Shown here: one piece after another, positions 43,239 through 55,189 of the stretch
Layout: the number at the start of each line of letters is the position of its first letter
Position numbering within the stretch: the first letter of the stretch is position 1
Source of the DNA: Talpa occidentalis
Lineage: Eukaryota; Chordata; Mammalia; Eulipotyphla; Talpidae
Assembly (NCBI RefSeq): GCF_014898055.3
Contig: NW_023605083.1
Span: 95,505,483 to 95,569,482 of the forward strand
Length of the DNA: 64,000 bases
Direction: 5' to 3'
Made by a program: the position numbers and the translations under genes
Notes under the pieces: model-generated
Told to the model about the DNA's origin: nothing
The model's input: the letters and a program-made list of their open reading frames with translations, nothing else
The model's database searches: none

Positions 43239-43426
43239 GGGCCTCCCTGGTGGCTCAAGGAGTTAAGCAAGGAGCCTGCTGCTCCCCTCAGCAGTTTATT
43301 TCAGTCAGTCTGCCTGTTCTGTTCCCCACTCTGTCTCTGGTGAATCCTCACACACACACCCCTCACACCTCTGGCTTGTACCCCAGTTCTTATACGCATA
43401 AATAAATAAATCTTTAAAAAAAAGAA
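43239..43426 (+). mobile_element. SINE copy 19, with inner deletion
   Basis: The head GGGCCTCCCTGGTGGCTCAAGGAGTTAAG jumps directly to CTGCTGCTCCCCTCAGCAG; the B box and about 80 bp are missing, so it cannot be a good pol III template. The tail is TACGCATAAATAAATAAATC. Flanks AGAAAAGCATAGTTCTT / AGAAAAACATTGTTTTC are an imperfect target duplication. Confidence 0.9.
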
Positions 43427-43449
43427 AAAAGAAAAACATTGTTTTCATT

Positions 43450-44125
43450 GACATTCTCCATGACTGCATTCATTTTTTTTTCCACCACAGACAAATGGGG
43501 TGTGCTCTCAGACAGAGACTGGGTACCCTAACCCACCAGCAGTGTTCGGAGGACACCTCCAAACTGGGCTGAAGGTATCCTGGCAAAGGACAGGGCGTGC
43601 TGTCATGTCTTGAGATCATTCTAGGAGTCACAGTGTCCTGGTCTGTGTGAGCTTGGCTGGGCATGGTCTTCTCTCGCCTCAGTTTCCTTTTCGGTAAGGC
43701 TGTGTAGTCAAGCTGTGAGGATGAGACACGACGAAGGTGTGTATGTACTACTGGAGGCGTGGCATTCACTGATTCATCCATGAAAAGTGGAGTCACTGTG
43801 GATGTGGGCTGGGTCTGGAGGGTCACCCCTGCATTGCTTCACTGCCCTCTGAGTGACAGAATTTGTAGAAACTACCAGACATGGGGCAAACTTTGGCTAC
43901 AATTAACTTTTCCACAATTTCTTTCTGCCCATGGGTGTGTGTGGTGGGAGGATATGTTGATGGCGATATCCTGAGGCATGCAGTCCAGATTCTGTTGCCC
44001 TCACAGGCTTCTGTACAGCAAGGTCCCTGCAGGGGGTGTGCAGGGCTTTTGTATATCACCCCACCCTGAGTGCTTCTGAGAGCTCGCAAAGAGTGTCTCC
44101 ATGTGATGGGCCCAAATCCAGTCAG
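43450..44125. other. Unassigned DNA, GC-richer
   Basis: GCATGGTCTTCTCTCGCCTCAGTTTCCTTTTCGGTAAGG is MIR-like. An open frame on minus (43470-43826, 118 codons) has no recognised family. Confidence 0.4.
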
Positions 44126-44129
44126 CTAA

Positions 44130-44875
44130 CCCTGCTTGGGCCATCTTGTCCTTTCTCTCCCTGGTTGGGGAGGACTGTATCATCTCCACCCTCTTTGTCA
44201 CACAGATAAACGGCCTCATTAGGGTGCAAGCTACACTGGGTAACCAACTCTACTGCACCAGTGACCACATCTTTCCCAGAGCCCACACCAGGCAGGCATT
44301 GCCCTGAATTCCCTGTAGAATGAGGAATGCCTATATGGCAGATTATAGATGGCAAAGCGTTTTTTTCATCCTCCTGCTAATGGCGGTGGGAGGATGTTTC
44401 ATCTTCCCTTCCATAAATTGGCCTAAAAATATTTTGCTCAAGAGACTATGCAGACTATGCAGAAGTAAAGGCACTGTAGCTACAAGGACTACAAGCAGCT
44501 AGACCTTGTAGTGAAAGACTAGCAGCTTCTGTCATGGTCTCTAGGAGCCCTGAGTAGTCATGTCAAGCTCAACTACCCTTCTGGAGAGACCACACAAAGA
44601 GGACCCAGAGAAGGCAATGAATTGGCTAAACCAAGCCATGCAGACAATGTTCTTCGGATGTGAACGAAGCCATCTGGGACCAGACCAGCATCAGCCCAAC
44701 ACCCCCCCAAGTGGTGTGATAGATGCCACTAAGAGCAGAAGAATCTCCCAGCCCAGCCTGGCCCAACCTGTTTCCTGACTCACACGCCATGAGTGCCGGT
44801 GCAGAGGGGCTTGTGTTACACCACTGTGTTTTGGAACAGGCTGCTTGGTCGCAATAGATAATAGAAGCAAGCTCT
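44130..44875 (+). repeat. Old LTR-like repeat
   Basis: The second half has GACCACACAAAGAGG, GAACGAAGCCATCTGGGACCAGACCAGC, CCCAGCCCAGCCTGGCCCAACC, and the end CACTGTGTTTTGG...GGTCGCAATAGATAATAGAAGC, which fits the 3' half of an old mammalian LTR family ('aagccactaagttttgg...gcaatagataactgat'). The name is uncertain. Confidence 0.45.
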
Positions 44876-44879
44876 CCCT

Positions 44880-46595
44880 CTGCTTTGCTGTTACTCTTTC
44901 ACGCCAGCAGTGAAGCAATGTAATTCCTTTTGCATCCTGATTTAAGCCATTAAGTGACAAAGGTTTATTTCACAACCACAGCCCTCATTAAAAATCTACA
45001 CCTCCCACCTGCTAACCCCACCCTCCTCACACACACCCCTACCATGGGGAAGCTGGGTTTTGATATTAATATAAGTAACATACTCTGTTCTAAGACTCGC
45101 TTCATCCAACAATGGAGTATGTGCAAGGAAGCTGAGTGTGCCTGACCCTTGTACTCCCTCAGGATCAATTTTCTCGCCAGAGGCTCCCTAGACTCTCATG
45201 CAAAGGCTCCCACAGGAGCAGCAGAGGACACAACTCTGGGTTCAGCTGAGAAATTGCTGCAAATACTTTCTGTCCATTAATAAAGGAGGACATTCTAACA
45301 GTGTTCTCTGCATCCAGGGAGGGTATGCTTCCTAGGGCCCCACCCCCACCCCCGATGTCTCTTGTAAGAGAAATGAGGCACCTCTGAGGCCTCTTTCCTC
45401 CCAGGAGGGGCTTGGATTTCAAGGACTTTAAAGGGTGCTGTTAGCATAGTCCAGGCTGAGTTTTCAATAGGTTTTGGCACGTCAACTGAACACGTTGGAA
45501 TATTGTCAACACAGATTCTGGAGCCGCTCAGGGCTGTGTGTGGGGGCAGCAACAGGTCAGATAAGATCTGTTTGGCTTGCATTCTGCATGGGGAGAAGCA
45601 TGAAGTTCTCTTGATTCAGTTCCTGTCCATTTGAAGATAAATAGGGGATCTGGGTAAATAAGATCATTTACAGCAACCTAGAGTGAATGATGTAGATATT
45701 GACAGGTATATATAAGAGTCACTCTGGGGAATGCAAACCATAAACATTTATTAGACTCTAACAAGCCGGCATTTCCATGGAACTTTTAAAGCTTTTCTGC
45801 TTTACTGTCAAGTAAGAGCCTGTGTTCATTGGGAGACCTTGAATATACAAATGCAAGACACATGAGACAGTGGAGACTCAGAAACAGAAAGAACAGTGAA
45901 TAGTATAGTGATTTGTCATGTTGACAGCACGTTCAGTCACTTGTTTCAACAGTTAAGGTAAAGTAGCTATTATTTTCCTCTGTTACAGGTTAGAAAATAG
46001 GAGTCCATAGAAGTTGTGACTGAAATAGTAAGTGACAGAGACAGACTCAGATGTAGCTTTTCTGAAGACATATCTATACTCTTCATGTCCACCCATCCAC
46101 CTGTAGTGAACAGTTTCTGTTTTGGCCCACCCAGAATCCATGTCCTCTTCTTTTGACACAAGTTTTCCCTACACAAGTCAGTTTTGATGAGACTGGCATT
46201 CAAAAACTTCCACACCTGACCTCCAGCCAAAATCTCTCCACCTTGGATCTGACTGCTGCACAAAGAAAATACTGGAGCAGATTGATGCTAGCACCTGGTC
46301 CTTCAGAAGTCTGCTGTCGCTATCCTTCCAGACGCTCTACTCCATCTCCCTTCAACAGAATCTTTTGATCATATGAGACACTCGGGTACTGTTGCTTGCA
46401 ACCCAACACATCCATAGAGCCCTAATCAAAAGTAAAGTCCATTCCAGCAGACACTATTTCACTTCTCATTATTTCATTTCTAATATGAATGTTAGATAAC
46501 ATGAACTATTATGTGCTTCTTGCTGATGATTATGTAACAGGATGTTAGATGGGATATTTCCAGTTGTCTCAGACAGCAGGTCCCAAAACTGGATC
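44880..46595. other. Unassigned DNA with a MIR-like piece
   Basis: TATTATTTTCCTCTGTTACAGGTTAGAAAATAGGAGTCCATAGAAGTTGTGACTGAAAT at about 45968-46025 fits a reverse MIR. Open frames at 45295-45582 and 45970-46263 minus show no known domain. Confidence 0.4.
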
Positions 46596-46609
46596 AAAGA
46601 CTGAAAGAT

Positions 46610-46931
46610 GGGCCTCCCTGGTAGCGCAAGGGGTTAAGCATCGCACTATGAAGCAATCCACAGCCTGCAGCACAAGTTCGATCTGCCGCAGGTCTCTGCA
46701 GCACAAGTTCGATCCCCCCAACCAGCCAGGGAGCTACCCACATGGCACAGCAGACCTTTCCTGACTTGTCCACTGCTCCCCTCAGCAGTGCATTTCAGTC
46801 AATCCACCGGTTCTCCTCCCTACTCTGTCTCTGGTGAATCCTCACCACCACCCGCCGCCCCCCCCCCCCCGAATCTCTGGTCCGCACCCTAGCTCTTGTA
46901 TGCATAAATAAATAAATCTTAAAAAAAAAAA
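46610..46931 (+). mobile_element. SINE copy 20 with duplicated B-box segment
   Basis: GCAGCACAAGTTCGATC occurs twice (about 46666 and 46698), so the copy is about 45 bp longer than others. A C11 run appears at about 46860. The target duplication AAAGACTGAAAGAT occurs at 46596 and 46932. Confidence 0.92.
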
Positions 46932-47034
46932 AAAGACTGAAAGATCAGACATTCTAAACACAACCAAAGAAGTCTCCCTTAGAACTTATTATGAGACAGC
47001 CAAGCTAGCTGTATTAACCAAAACTTCAATTTTC

Positions 47035-47480
47035 TAATGTTTTGCTGTCTTCAGACTTTGCTGGTCATTGAGGGACTTAATTCCTAGAGGTAGTGAACAA
47101 CTCACCCCATGATCACCTTTCAAATGCAAGCCAACCCACCCAGTGCCCACACACCCAAATGCTTCCTCTCTCTGGCTTTTACACTCAGGACCACTCTGCC
47201 CTGATCTAATCATCCCAGGGTCAAGCATCAAGAGTAGGGCCAGCCACTGTGCCCCAGAGCCTGCTGAAAGATATTAGGCCATCTTACCCTGTCTCATCAT
47301 CTGTTCCTTCCCACAGGAACCACAATAAAAGCTCTGGCCCGCAGATCTCCCTCTTCTCTCTCAGCTGCTTGCCTGACCGTGTCGCTCCCGTGTGGACCTG
47401 CAAGCATTTGCCTCCTGTTCTAGGAACCCGGGAGGGTAATAAAATTCATCATGACAGTCATTTCCATGGCTGAATATATT
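47035..47480 (+). repeat. Possible ERV LTR fragment
   Basis: CCACAATAAAAGCTCTGGCCCGCAGATC followed by CTCTCTCAGCTGCTTGCCTGACCGTGTCGCTCCC and CCCGGGAGGGTAATAAAATTC looks like the R/U5 part of a gamma-type LTR (poly(A) signal then CT-rich, CG-containing U5). Start and end are unsure. Confidence 0.35.
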
Positions 47481-47539
47481 ATCATACTTGATAAAACAAA
47501 TCCCAGGCACCCTTAAAACACTGACCTTGCTCCCCAGAT

Positions 47540-47965
47540 ATGACACACCACCCCACTTTAAAAGGAGACAAAGAAGAGAGAGGATATCATCAGCCTAGAG
47601 ATAAGCAGTGGCTTCCCCCTCACCCCCCAAAGTCAAGCGGGGAGTGGATCCAGATCAGATCTTCCAGTAATGATGGAGGAAGGGAGACTAGCAATCCATC
47701 CTCCGGTGGAGATGGCGTCCTTAACAGACTTGCTAAGCTGCACCAGTGTTATCGGAACAGGAGAAAAGAGATGTGGAGGCAAATGGAAGGAGGGGGCTGT
47801 GGGGCAGCCCTCAGATCACTGTTGGGCATGGCCAGGACACATCAGTTTCCCCTGGGTCAAACGGACACTGGAATGCTGCTGGGTTTGAGCCATCTTTCCG
47901 GTACCCCACGAAGAGGGCTGCCTGCCAGGCGAGCGGGCTTTAATAATGGAGCTGATGAAGAATAG
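47540..47965 (+). other. Open frame of 141 codons, unassigned
   Basis: The longest plus frame in this GC-rich block. It is hydrophilic, with arginine/glycine-rich parts (RNRRKEMWRQMEGGGCG) and no signal or membrane segment. It has no recognised domain, no intron signals are needed, and a poly(A) signal is not seen nearby. Three frames are open in parallel here, as expected from high GC, so a chance frame is likely. It could also be leftover of an ERV inside, given the LTR-like piece upstream. Confidence 0.15.
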
Positions 47966-48122
47966 ACATCAGTCAGAGCCAGGATGCCCATGCAGGGAAA
48001 CGGGCGGTGGGGAGGCCCCACAGGGTGTTCCGAACAATTTAAGCAGCACCCCCGAGAGATCCGGGATTTGGCCTTCTGCCACCCCAAATGGAGCTCACAA
48101 CTGGTCAGTCAGTGTCAGCTGG

Positions 48123-48127
<5 letters not shown>

Positions 48128-48151
<24 letters not shown>
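48128..48151 (+). repeat. (CAG)8 triplet repeat
   Basis: Eight perfect CAG units, then CAT. It lies in a GC-rich block with overlapping open frames reading as poly-Ser or poly-Gln. Confidence 0.97.
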
Positions 48152-48153
<2 letters not shown>

Positions 48154-48604
48154 TATAGGGAGGAGTAAAATCTCCAGCCATCGAAAATAGGGCCCTCAGG
48201 ATAGGAGGTGGAGGAGTTTAATGACTGGGGACAGCCAAAAAAATAACTGCTGGGGAGCTATTTCTTGATCTGGTCCACCCACTGTGTGAGAGAAAATTCA
48301 GTGATCACATTATGGCTTGTGCACATTTCTACATGTATGTTACATTGCAACAAATAATCTACTTTCAAAAACAAAATGGGACACTCAGAGTATCTCTCTG
48401 CCCAAGAGTATCTCTCACAGCCCTGTTCCTCATCCATGTCCTGGTCATTTTCAGGCCCTTGGTCTTCTTGTTTTTCTCATTCTATCTCTAATACCCACCT
48501 CAATGCAAAACCCAGGTGTTATTGCCTATACTTTTTTGGGTGGTTCTTTCCCCAGCTTCAGGGATGTGCTAAGATTCGTGCTAGATCTCTGGAGCTTTTG
48601 CTTT

Positions 48605-48879
48605 TTTTTTTTTTTAATTTTTTTTTTAAGATTTCTTTATTTATTTATACAAGCACTGGGTACAGTCAGAAGCGCGGGAGGGTGAGAGAATTCACCAGAG
48701 CGGGGAGCAGAGCAGGCAGACTGACGAAGTACACTGCTGAGGGGAGCAGCGGGCGTGGCAGGAGAGGTCTGTGTGCCATGTGGGACCATCGCCCGGTGGC
48801 CAGGGATTGAACCGGCACTGCAGAGGCTGTGGGCAGCTTTGCAACCCAGGGCTCAACTGCTGCGCCACCGGGGAGGCCC
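48605..48879 (-). mobile_element. SINE copy 21 (inverted, CAGTGCTTGTATAAAT tail subtype)
   Basis: It runs from poly-T/AAGATTTCTTTATTTATTTATACAAG to GCGCCACCGGGGAGGCCC. GGAGCTTTTGCTT / GAAGCTTTTGCTT flank it at 48591 and 48881. Confidence 0.92.
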
Positions 48880-48894
48880 TGAAGCTTTTGCTTT

Positions 48895-49413
48895 GTACAA
48901 CTCTTTCCTCTCCTGTGCATGTGCTCTGTGGTATCTAGCTGTCTGGGGGTTCTCATACTTCCCTCTCTGATTCCTCGATGCCGAGAAGCCAGTGGCCCAG
49001 CGTGGGCTCTCTTCCCTGCACTGCAGCTGCAAACTCTCAACTGGCAGTGAGCTGGGGCATCTCCTTTGATCCCTCTCTTTTGCTACCTGGTGTCCAATTC
49101 CAGAAAACATTTTTACATATTGTGTGGAGTTTTAGTCTTTTCTGGTGGAAGGATAAAGCGGGCACTCATTGTTCCATCATGGTCAAAGGAAAAGAGCCTG
49201 GATTTATGGCTAACCAGTCCATAATTCAACAGCACCTTTATTTTTTTTATTAAATTTTATTTTTATATTCCCCATACAATTTCAACAACACCTTTAAAAT
49301 CAATTGACTCTATTAAAAATTTTTGTTAAACTTCCAATATGGTTTTCATAGCATTAACAACCCTGTTCAAATTTCTTTACTTTGTATGCTAAGGACCAGT
49401 GACTTCACCAAGT
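48895..49413. other. Unassigned DNA
   Basis: No gene is seen. An AT tract (TTATTTTTTTTATTAAATTTTATTTTTATATTCCCC) near 49237-49272 may be a LINE-1 tail in reverse. Confidence 0.4.
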
Positions 49414-49427
49414 AGAAAATAAGTTCA

Positions 49428-49690
49428 GGGCTTCCCTGGTGTCGCAAGCATTAAGATGTAACCTATGAAGCTATCCACAGCCACTGCAGCATGAGTTCAA
49501 TTCCTGGCCAGCCAGGGAGCAACCCACATGGCACAGCAGACTTCTCCCGCTGCTCCCCTCAGCAGTGTACTTCAGTCGATCTGCCTGTTCTGTTCTCCAC
49601 TCTGTCTCTGGTGAATCCTCTCACCCCCCACACCTCTGGCCTGTACCCCAGCTCTTGTCTGCATAAATAAATAAATCCTTTAAAAAAAAA
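49428..49690 (+). mobile_element. SINE copy 22 (GCAT tail subtype)
   Basis: Head GGGCTTCCCTGGTGTCGCAAGC, with no GGGTT after it. The target duplication AGAAAATAAGTTCA occurs at 49414 and 49692. Confidence 0.93.
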
Positions 49691-49705
49691 AAGAAAATAA
49701 GTTCA

Positions 49706-52140
49706 AGTGACTCTGGGGGAGCACACACTGAGGGAGCAGAAGTGAACAGGTGGTACCAGAGCTTACCAGTGTTGTGCTGGCATTGACTCTGTGACTCTCA
49801 CAGTCACAGAGTATTTGTTCATCCCAGGAATTGGGTAATGAAGGTGATTATGCGTATTGTCATAAAATCATGTTTGTGTATGTTCAGTTTGAATCAGCTG
49901 AAGAACTTCCATGTGGAGATGCCCAGTTTAATATTCAAAAGACATGTGTGGACTGGAGACATTGATTTGGGTAGTCTTAAGAATATAGGAGACAGTTGAA
50001 GCTGAGGATGGGGGCAACAGAGACTTGCAGAGTGGAGAAGAATGAGGACAAAGGTAGAGTCCATGGTGCCTTGATACTTAGGACATAGGAAGAGATTTTG
50101 GAAGCAGAAGACACTACTGACCCCTGAGACTGAGTTAGAACAACTAAGAGGGTGGGAAAGTCTTGGAGCAGCCAATGAAAAGTCACCATTAATCCACTTC
50201 TCTGACAAGCAAGAGTGAGAGACCTGCCACCCCTATAACCCAATGGACACAAAGGGCACCTTAATAAAAGTGGGGGCACTGTCAGCTGGCTTCATTCTGG
50301 ACAAGCATAAAGTTCCTACTGTAAGAATGACCCCAGAAAGTCACTTAATATAATGAAAACATCTAGCAATTCATGAGAAAGAAACTGAAAAGCTAAAAAC
50401 ATGTGTTTTCCCAGGAAATAAGACAAAACTTCAGAAAATATTCAGTTTGTCTTAACAGTGATATTCAAGAGAATACTACATATGTAAAACTAGAGAAGAA
50501 GCAGAAAAAATATCTGAATTTAGGAAAAAATATTTGGAGATGAAAAATATGAGCATCAAGTTTTAAAGCAAAGTAAAGGTAATGAGGAAGATATTACAGA
50601 CTGAGGAAAACTAATCAGGGAATTTAAATCAAGTCAAGAAATCATCCTGGGACTTAAAGAAAAGGGCAAAGAAAGGTTCTAGCTAATGTACTGAGATAAA
50701 ATTATAAATATTGGAAAGGCACTGTAAAACTTACGGCAATTTGAAGATTACGTAACGGTCTTTCCAGAAAATCTAAAGACAACAACTAAAAATCTGATTC
50801 AATTAACAAAATGATTCCATAATTGAGCTATTCAGTGTTCAACAACAAAAAAGTAAAAAATGAAAAGGTAATTTGAAAACTGTAAAAGTTAAAATCACAA
50901 TATACAAAACATTTATCAACATTACTTAGCAAGTAAGTGCTTATTAAAACAATGATACATTTATTATTCAGCAAATTAGCAAAACATTAAATAATTTATC
51001 AGTTATTGTCAAGTAGAGAGGGAAGTTAATTTCACAAATTGGTGGTGCAGGGAAATCTCTGCAGCTTGTAAGCAATTAATTAGACAATGTATTAATGCAT
51101 TTGTGTATTCTAGAATTTTTGCATACATTTTGATGCAACTAGACTCAACATAATCAGGAGAAGCATTTGTTTAATCGCCTGCCTTTCCCTTCCTTCATTA
51201 AAGTGTCCTAAAGATCTTCCTTTCACAGTGCAGCCTTGGTCCATCTGTGACATGCCTCTGCAGTACAGCAGCATCCCCCATCAGTCAACTCCAGCCAAGG
51301 TGGGGAACGACACAGGGGCATCATTTTAGAAGTCACCAAAGGGTCACTGGGAATAGATTTTACATAGCACATTCTCAGGAGACTACATCTTTTTACCCTT
51401 CTTTCTTTCCTCTGGGTCTGCTTCTGCATTGGCTGGATGTTTTCGCTCAAAGGCAGTTAGTTTATCTACCTTGCAAACATGATTTAAGATGACTCCAGAT
51501 GAGCTGTCAGCACTTAGTGTAGTTGCAAAAACCCAGATCTAGTTTGGGCTCATGTCAGAAGTCCAGAATTCAGGTTAAAATCTGTTACACTCTAGTGTGA
51601 GTCCAAAGATAGGTGGAAGGTGGTAAAAAAAAAAAACATCAATAAGCCCCTGGGGCCTAGGGGTCAAGAGGGGAGAAAATAGTGTGCCCTTCATTAAATT
51701 CTTGTCATCCCATATTGAATGCATAAACTTAATTTGCTTTTGTGTTTGCCATTATACATCTTGAGAAGAATGAATTCAAGTGGGCACAGATCTTGCCCAT
51801 TTAATCCACCAGCAGGTTTGTATGTGTTCTGCTCAAGCAGAGGAAAAGGGCCCTTCTGAGCCAGGAGTCAGCCTACTCTACTCCATCAGTGTCCAAGAAA
51901 GAGCCAAACAGACGCTCAAACACTTGGCTTCTGCAAAAAGCTGGTGTTCAAGCCCGCTCCTAAGGAGTGCAGACAGACACAAGCAGGAGGCTCCTGGATC
52001 TGAGAACGGCTCTTTTCCACCAACGTCAAACACGTTTCACAACTGACCTGCCAAGAATGTGGATCCTGCTTCAAGATACACAGTCTGAGACAGCACCAGC
52101 AGCCAAAAGAGGGAATCTCCATTTAGCTTGAATTCTAGTC
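49706..52140. other. Unassigned DNA
   Basis: No gene is seen. A perfect 11-bp-arm hairpin lies at 49786-49812. From 50300 to 51100 it is A-rich with LINE-like phrases that cannot be placed. Frames at 51223-51492 and 51780-52122 lie on opposite strands and show no known domain. Confidence 0.4.
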
Positions 52141-53390
52141 TACCCCTGCAGATGGACAGTGTGTATATGGACTGGCAGGGATCCCAGTCCTTGGCCTCAA
52201 ACTAAAAGTTCAGGATTACTTCAGAAGGAGATGGAGGAGATAAAGCAACTCCTCCAAATATGCCTTTGTTTTCCATGGGGATTTGTCAAGTGCAGTTGAG
52301 GAAGATTATTCAGGTCAATCCCTTTATGAGCCATTTGACTAGGACAGGTCTCCTGACAACCATATCCATGACGAAGAGTGTAGAGACACCCAGGCTATGA
52401 AAACTCCTGGGATTTAGTGTGTTTACACTTCCTGGGGCTGTTGATATGGCCTCTGGTCTGCTTGGCCAGAAGTAAAGGCAGTGTGGAGAAGGAGGCGGGC
52501 ATTACACTGAAGTAAGAAAATTTGGATGCCAGGTCCAAAGTGGCCATTGGCCTCCTCTGTGCTTAGTTCATTTTGCCTTGTTTGACTTCACTTATCATGT
52601 TCTTAAAATGAGGGCGGAATGAGATGGCTTGGAGCCAGAGGCCTGACACAGATTTGACATTCTATGATTTATTTTTCTTGCCCCGAATATTCAAAACTGC
52701 CTGCTCTCATCAGTAGAGTGGCACAAAATGGCAACGACTCTCCAGCTGGTGGGAAGGTGTAGATGGCATAATCAAATGTTATATGATAGCTTGCAGAAAA
52801 TAGTTGGGTGATAGAGAGTGGGGGTGGACAGCATATTCTGTCCCCTCTCCAGACTGCCAAGTTCCTGCCCACTCTCCTACAAGAACACCTGCCTGTGTTA
52901 ATGACTCCCCATCAAGTACCCTTACTGATAGTACTCAGGGAGCAGCCCTAGGGGGACAGAGCTCTTTGTTCCAAGTCTCAAGCTTGCCGTTCTAGACATG
53001 TAGCTTCCTAACTTTCTTGTCTAGGCTCTCACACATTAGGCTTTACAAATCTGGTGCTACCATTGTTTCCACACATGAATTAACATAAATAAAGGCCTAC
53101 TCTTGAAAAGAAAATGCACACTTGTCCTAGAAATCAGGTAAAAAAGTACCAAATATACAAGAACAGAAATTACTAGGCACAACATTATCTAGTAAATTTT
53201 AAAATCATCACAAAATGAATCATTTTACTTTTTTAATTACCAGAAGTCATGGTAAAGATGTAGAAGACCTCAAAGGACAGTCCAGCAGGGAATTTTTTTT
53301 TTAATTGCTTAAAAAATAATCTCCAAAAAGACTGTAGACCCAGTGGGTCTAAAGTGGATTCTTAGAACATTCATGCAAACCACAACAAAA
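52141..53390. other. Unassigned DNA
   Basis: No gene is seen. The frames at 52669-52872 minus and 52804-52995 plus are short and have no known match. Confidence 0.4.
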
Positions 53391-53399
53391 AAAGAAAGT

Positions 53400-53970
53400 A
53401 CCTAAACCATTCAGAGAATGAAGGTAGAAATGACCTTCACTTAGTGATATGATTCCAAAGGAGAGAGAAGAGAAAGGGGAAAAAGTAACTTGACAGTGAA
53501 GGAACCCAGTAAATTCACCTTAACCAAGGGATGCATTTTCCATCCCAGTGAAGTCATGTACTTCGCGTGATGTGAGAAGGACACTTCACCAAATGATGAG
53601 GAAAACCTCAGATCAACACTGACGGGGGAAAATTCTACAAGATGCTCAATCAGTGCTCTTCAAAACTGTTAAGGCCTTCCAAAATCAGAACTGACTGAGA
53701 AATCATCATAGATCCCAGGAGCCAGGGGAGACAGGAACCCCAAGTGGAATGTGGTACCCTGAATTGGATCCTGGAATAGAAAGAGAACATGCATGGAAAA
53801 TAGCTGAAGTTAACATAAAGTCTGGAGTTTGCTTAATAGTAGTGTTTTTTAGTTTTGATAAATTTACCAGGGTGATGCAAGAAACTGTGTGTGAAGCATG
53901 CAGGAACTCTTTGTACTGTCTTTACAAACTGTTGCGTAAATCTAAAAGTATTCTAAGATTGTAAATAAAA
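53400..53970 (+). repeat. Old interspersed repeat
   Basis: GGAATGTGGTACCCTGAATTGGATCCTGGAATAGAAAGAG, AAGTCTGGAGTTTGCTTAATAGTAGTG, TTGATAAATTTACCAGGGTGATGC and GGAACTCTTTGTACTGTC...TAAATCTAAAAGTATTCTAAGA are the ordered end words of a common old mammalian transposon or LINE 3' end. AATAAAAAGTT follows. The name is not fixed. Confidence 0.6.
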
Positions 53971-54306
53971 AGTTAAAGGAAACATATTTATGCCTGGATC
54001 AATAGACATGGGGAGGCCAGGATTTAGGGCAAAATATTTTTTATAGGCTGTGGCTTAGCTGCTCGTGAGATAGTGAGATGTGACTATGTCCTCAGGTGAG
54101 ACCCTCTGACCCATGACTTAAAAGGAAGCAAATACTTAGCTGGAGGTATGAAGTTCTAGCACCTCATGAGAAATAAAAGGATGGAAGTAACATTTGGGTT
54201 TCCCCCATTAAAGAATGAAAACTTAAAGAAACCAGACCAAAATCAGGCTCCCATTTAGAAACCCAATGCCTAACTATCAATACTTCTTATGAAAGTATCC
54301 TTTTCT

Positions 54307-54571
54307 GGGCCTCCTGGGTGGCACAGGGGTTAAAGACACAGTGCTATCAAGCTATCGCCAGCCACTACAGCACAAGCTCGATCCCTGGCCCGGGAGCTGA
54401 CCCACATGGTGCAGCAGACCTCTCCTGTCTCACCTGCTGCTCTCCTCAGCAGTGTATTTCAGTAGATCTACCTGTTCTGCTCCCCACTCTCTTTGGTGAA
54501 TCCTCTCACCCCCCATACCTCTGGCTTTCACCCACCTCTTGTATGCATAAATAAATAAATATTAAAAAAAA
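54307..54571 (+). mobile_element. SINE copy 23 (GCAT tail subtype)
   Basis: Head GGGCCTCCTGGGTGGCACAGGGG. The target duplication GAAAGTATCCTTTTCT occurs at 54291 and 54572. Confidence 0.93.
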
Positions 54572-54914
54572 GAAAGTATCCTTTTCTCTTTTTCTTCCTT
54601 TACAAAATGTCATCAAGAAAAACCCCAAATTGTGAGAACAACTTGTTCTATGAGAAGTGTAGGATTTCTGACATTCTCACACCAAAACTAACATCTTCCT
54701 TCTCCCCAGATCAAAGGACTGCAGCACTTTCAGCCCTCTGTAGACCCTAAATGCTCCTTTATACAATTCCCGTTGCTCCCATGCACAAACCTGGTATAGA
54801 AGCCCTCTTTAACATGACCTACTTAACCCTCTATGCTAGTCATCAGAGCTGAAGCATCAATTATCGCCAACTCACTTTTTCACCACAATCTTCAGTTATT
54901 AAGAATTACCTGGT

Positions 54915-55175
54915 GGGACCTCCTTGGTGGCGCAAGCGGTTAAAATGCAACCTATGAAGCTGTCAGCAGCCACTGCAGCACAAGTTCGATCCCTGGCCAC
55001 TGACCCATGTGCACGGCAGTCCTCTCCTGTCTTGCCCACCACTCCCCTCAGCAGTGTATTTCAGTCCATCTGCCTGTTCTGTTCCCCACTCTGTCTCTGG
55101 TGAGTCCTCTCACGCCCACACCTCTGGCCTGTACCCCAGCTCTTGTTTGCAAAAATAAATCTTTAGGGAAAAAAA
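54915..55175 (+). mobile_element. SINE copy 24
   Basis: Head GGGACCTCCTTGGTGGCGCAAGCGG. The usual ATAAATAAATC end is shortened to AAAATAAATCTTTAGGG. A target duplication is not clear. Confidence 0.9.
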
Positions 55176-55189
55176 AACTCTTCATAACT

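Noticed and set aside
43470..43826. 118-codon minus frame as an exon
   Set aside because: No recognised domain, no splice pair framing it, and a MIR-like piece overlaps it.
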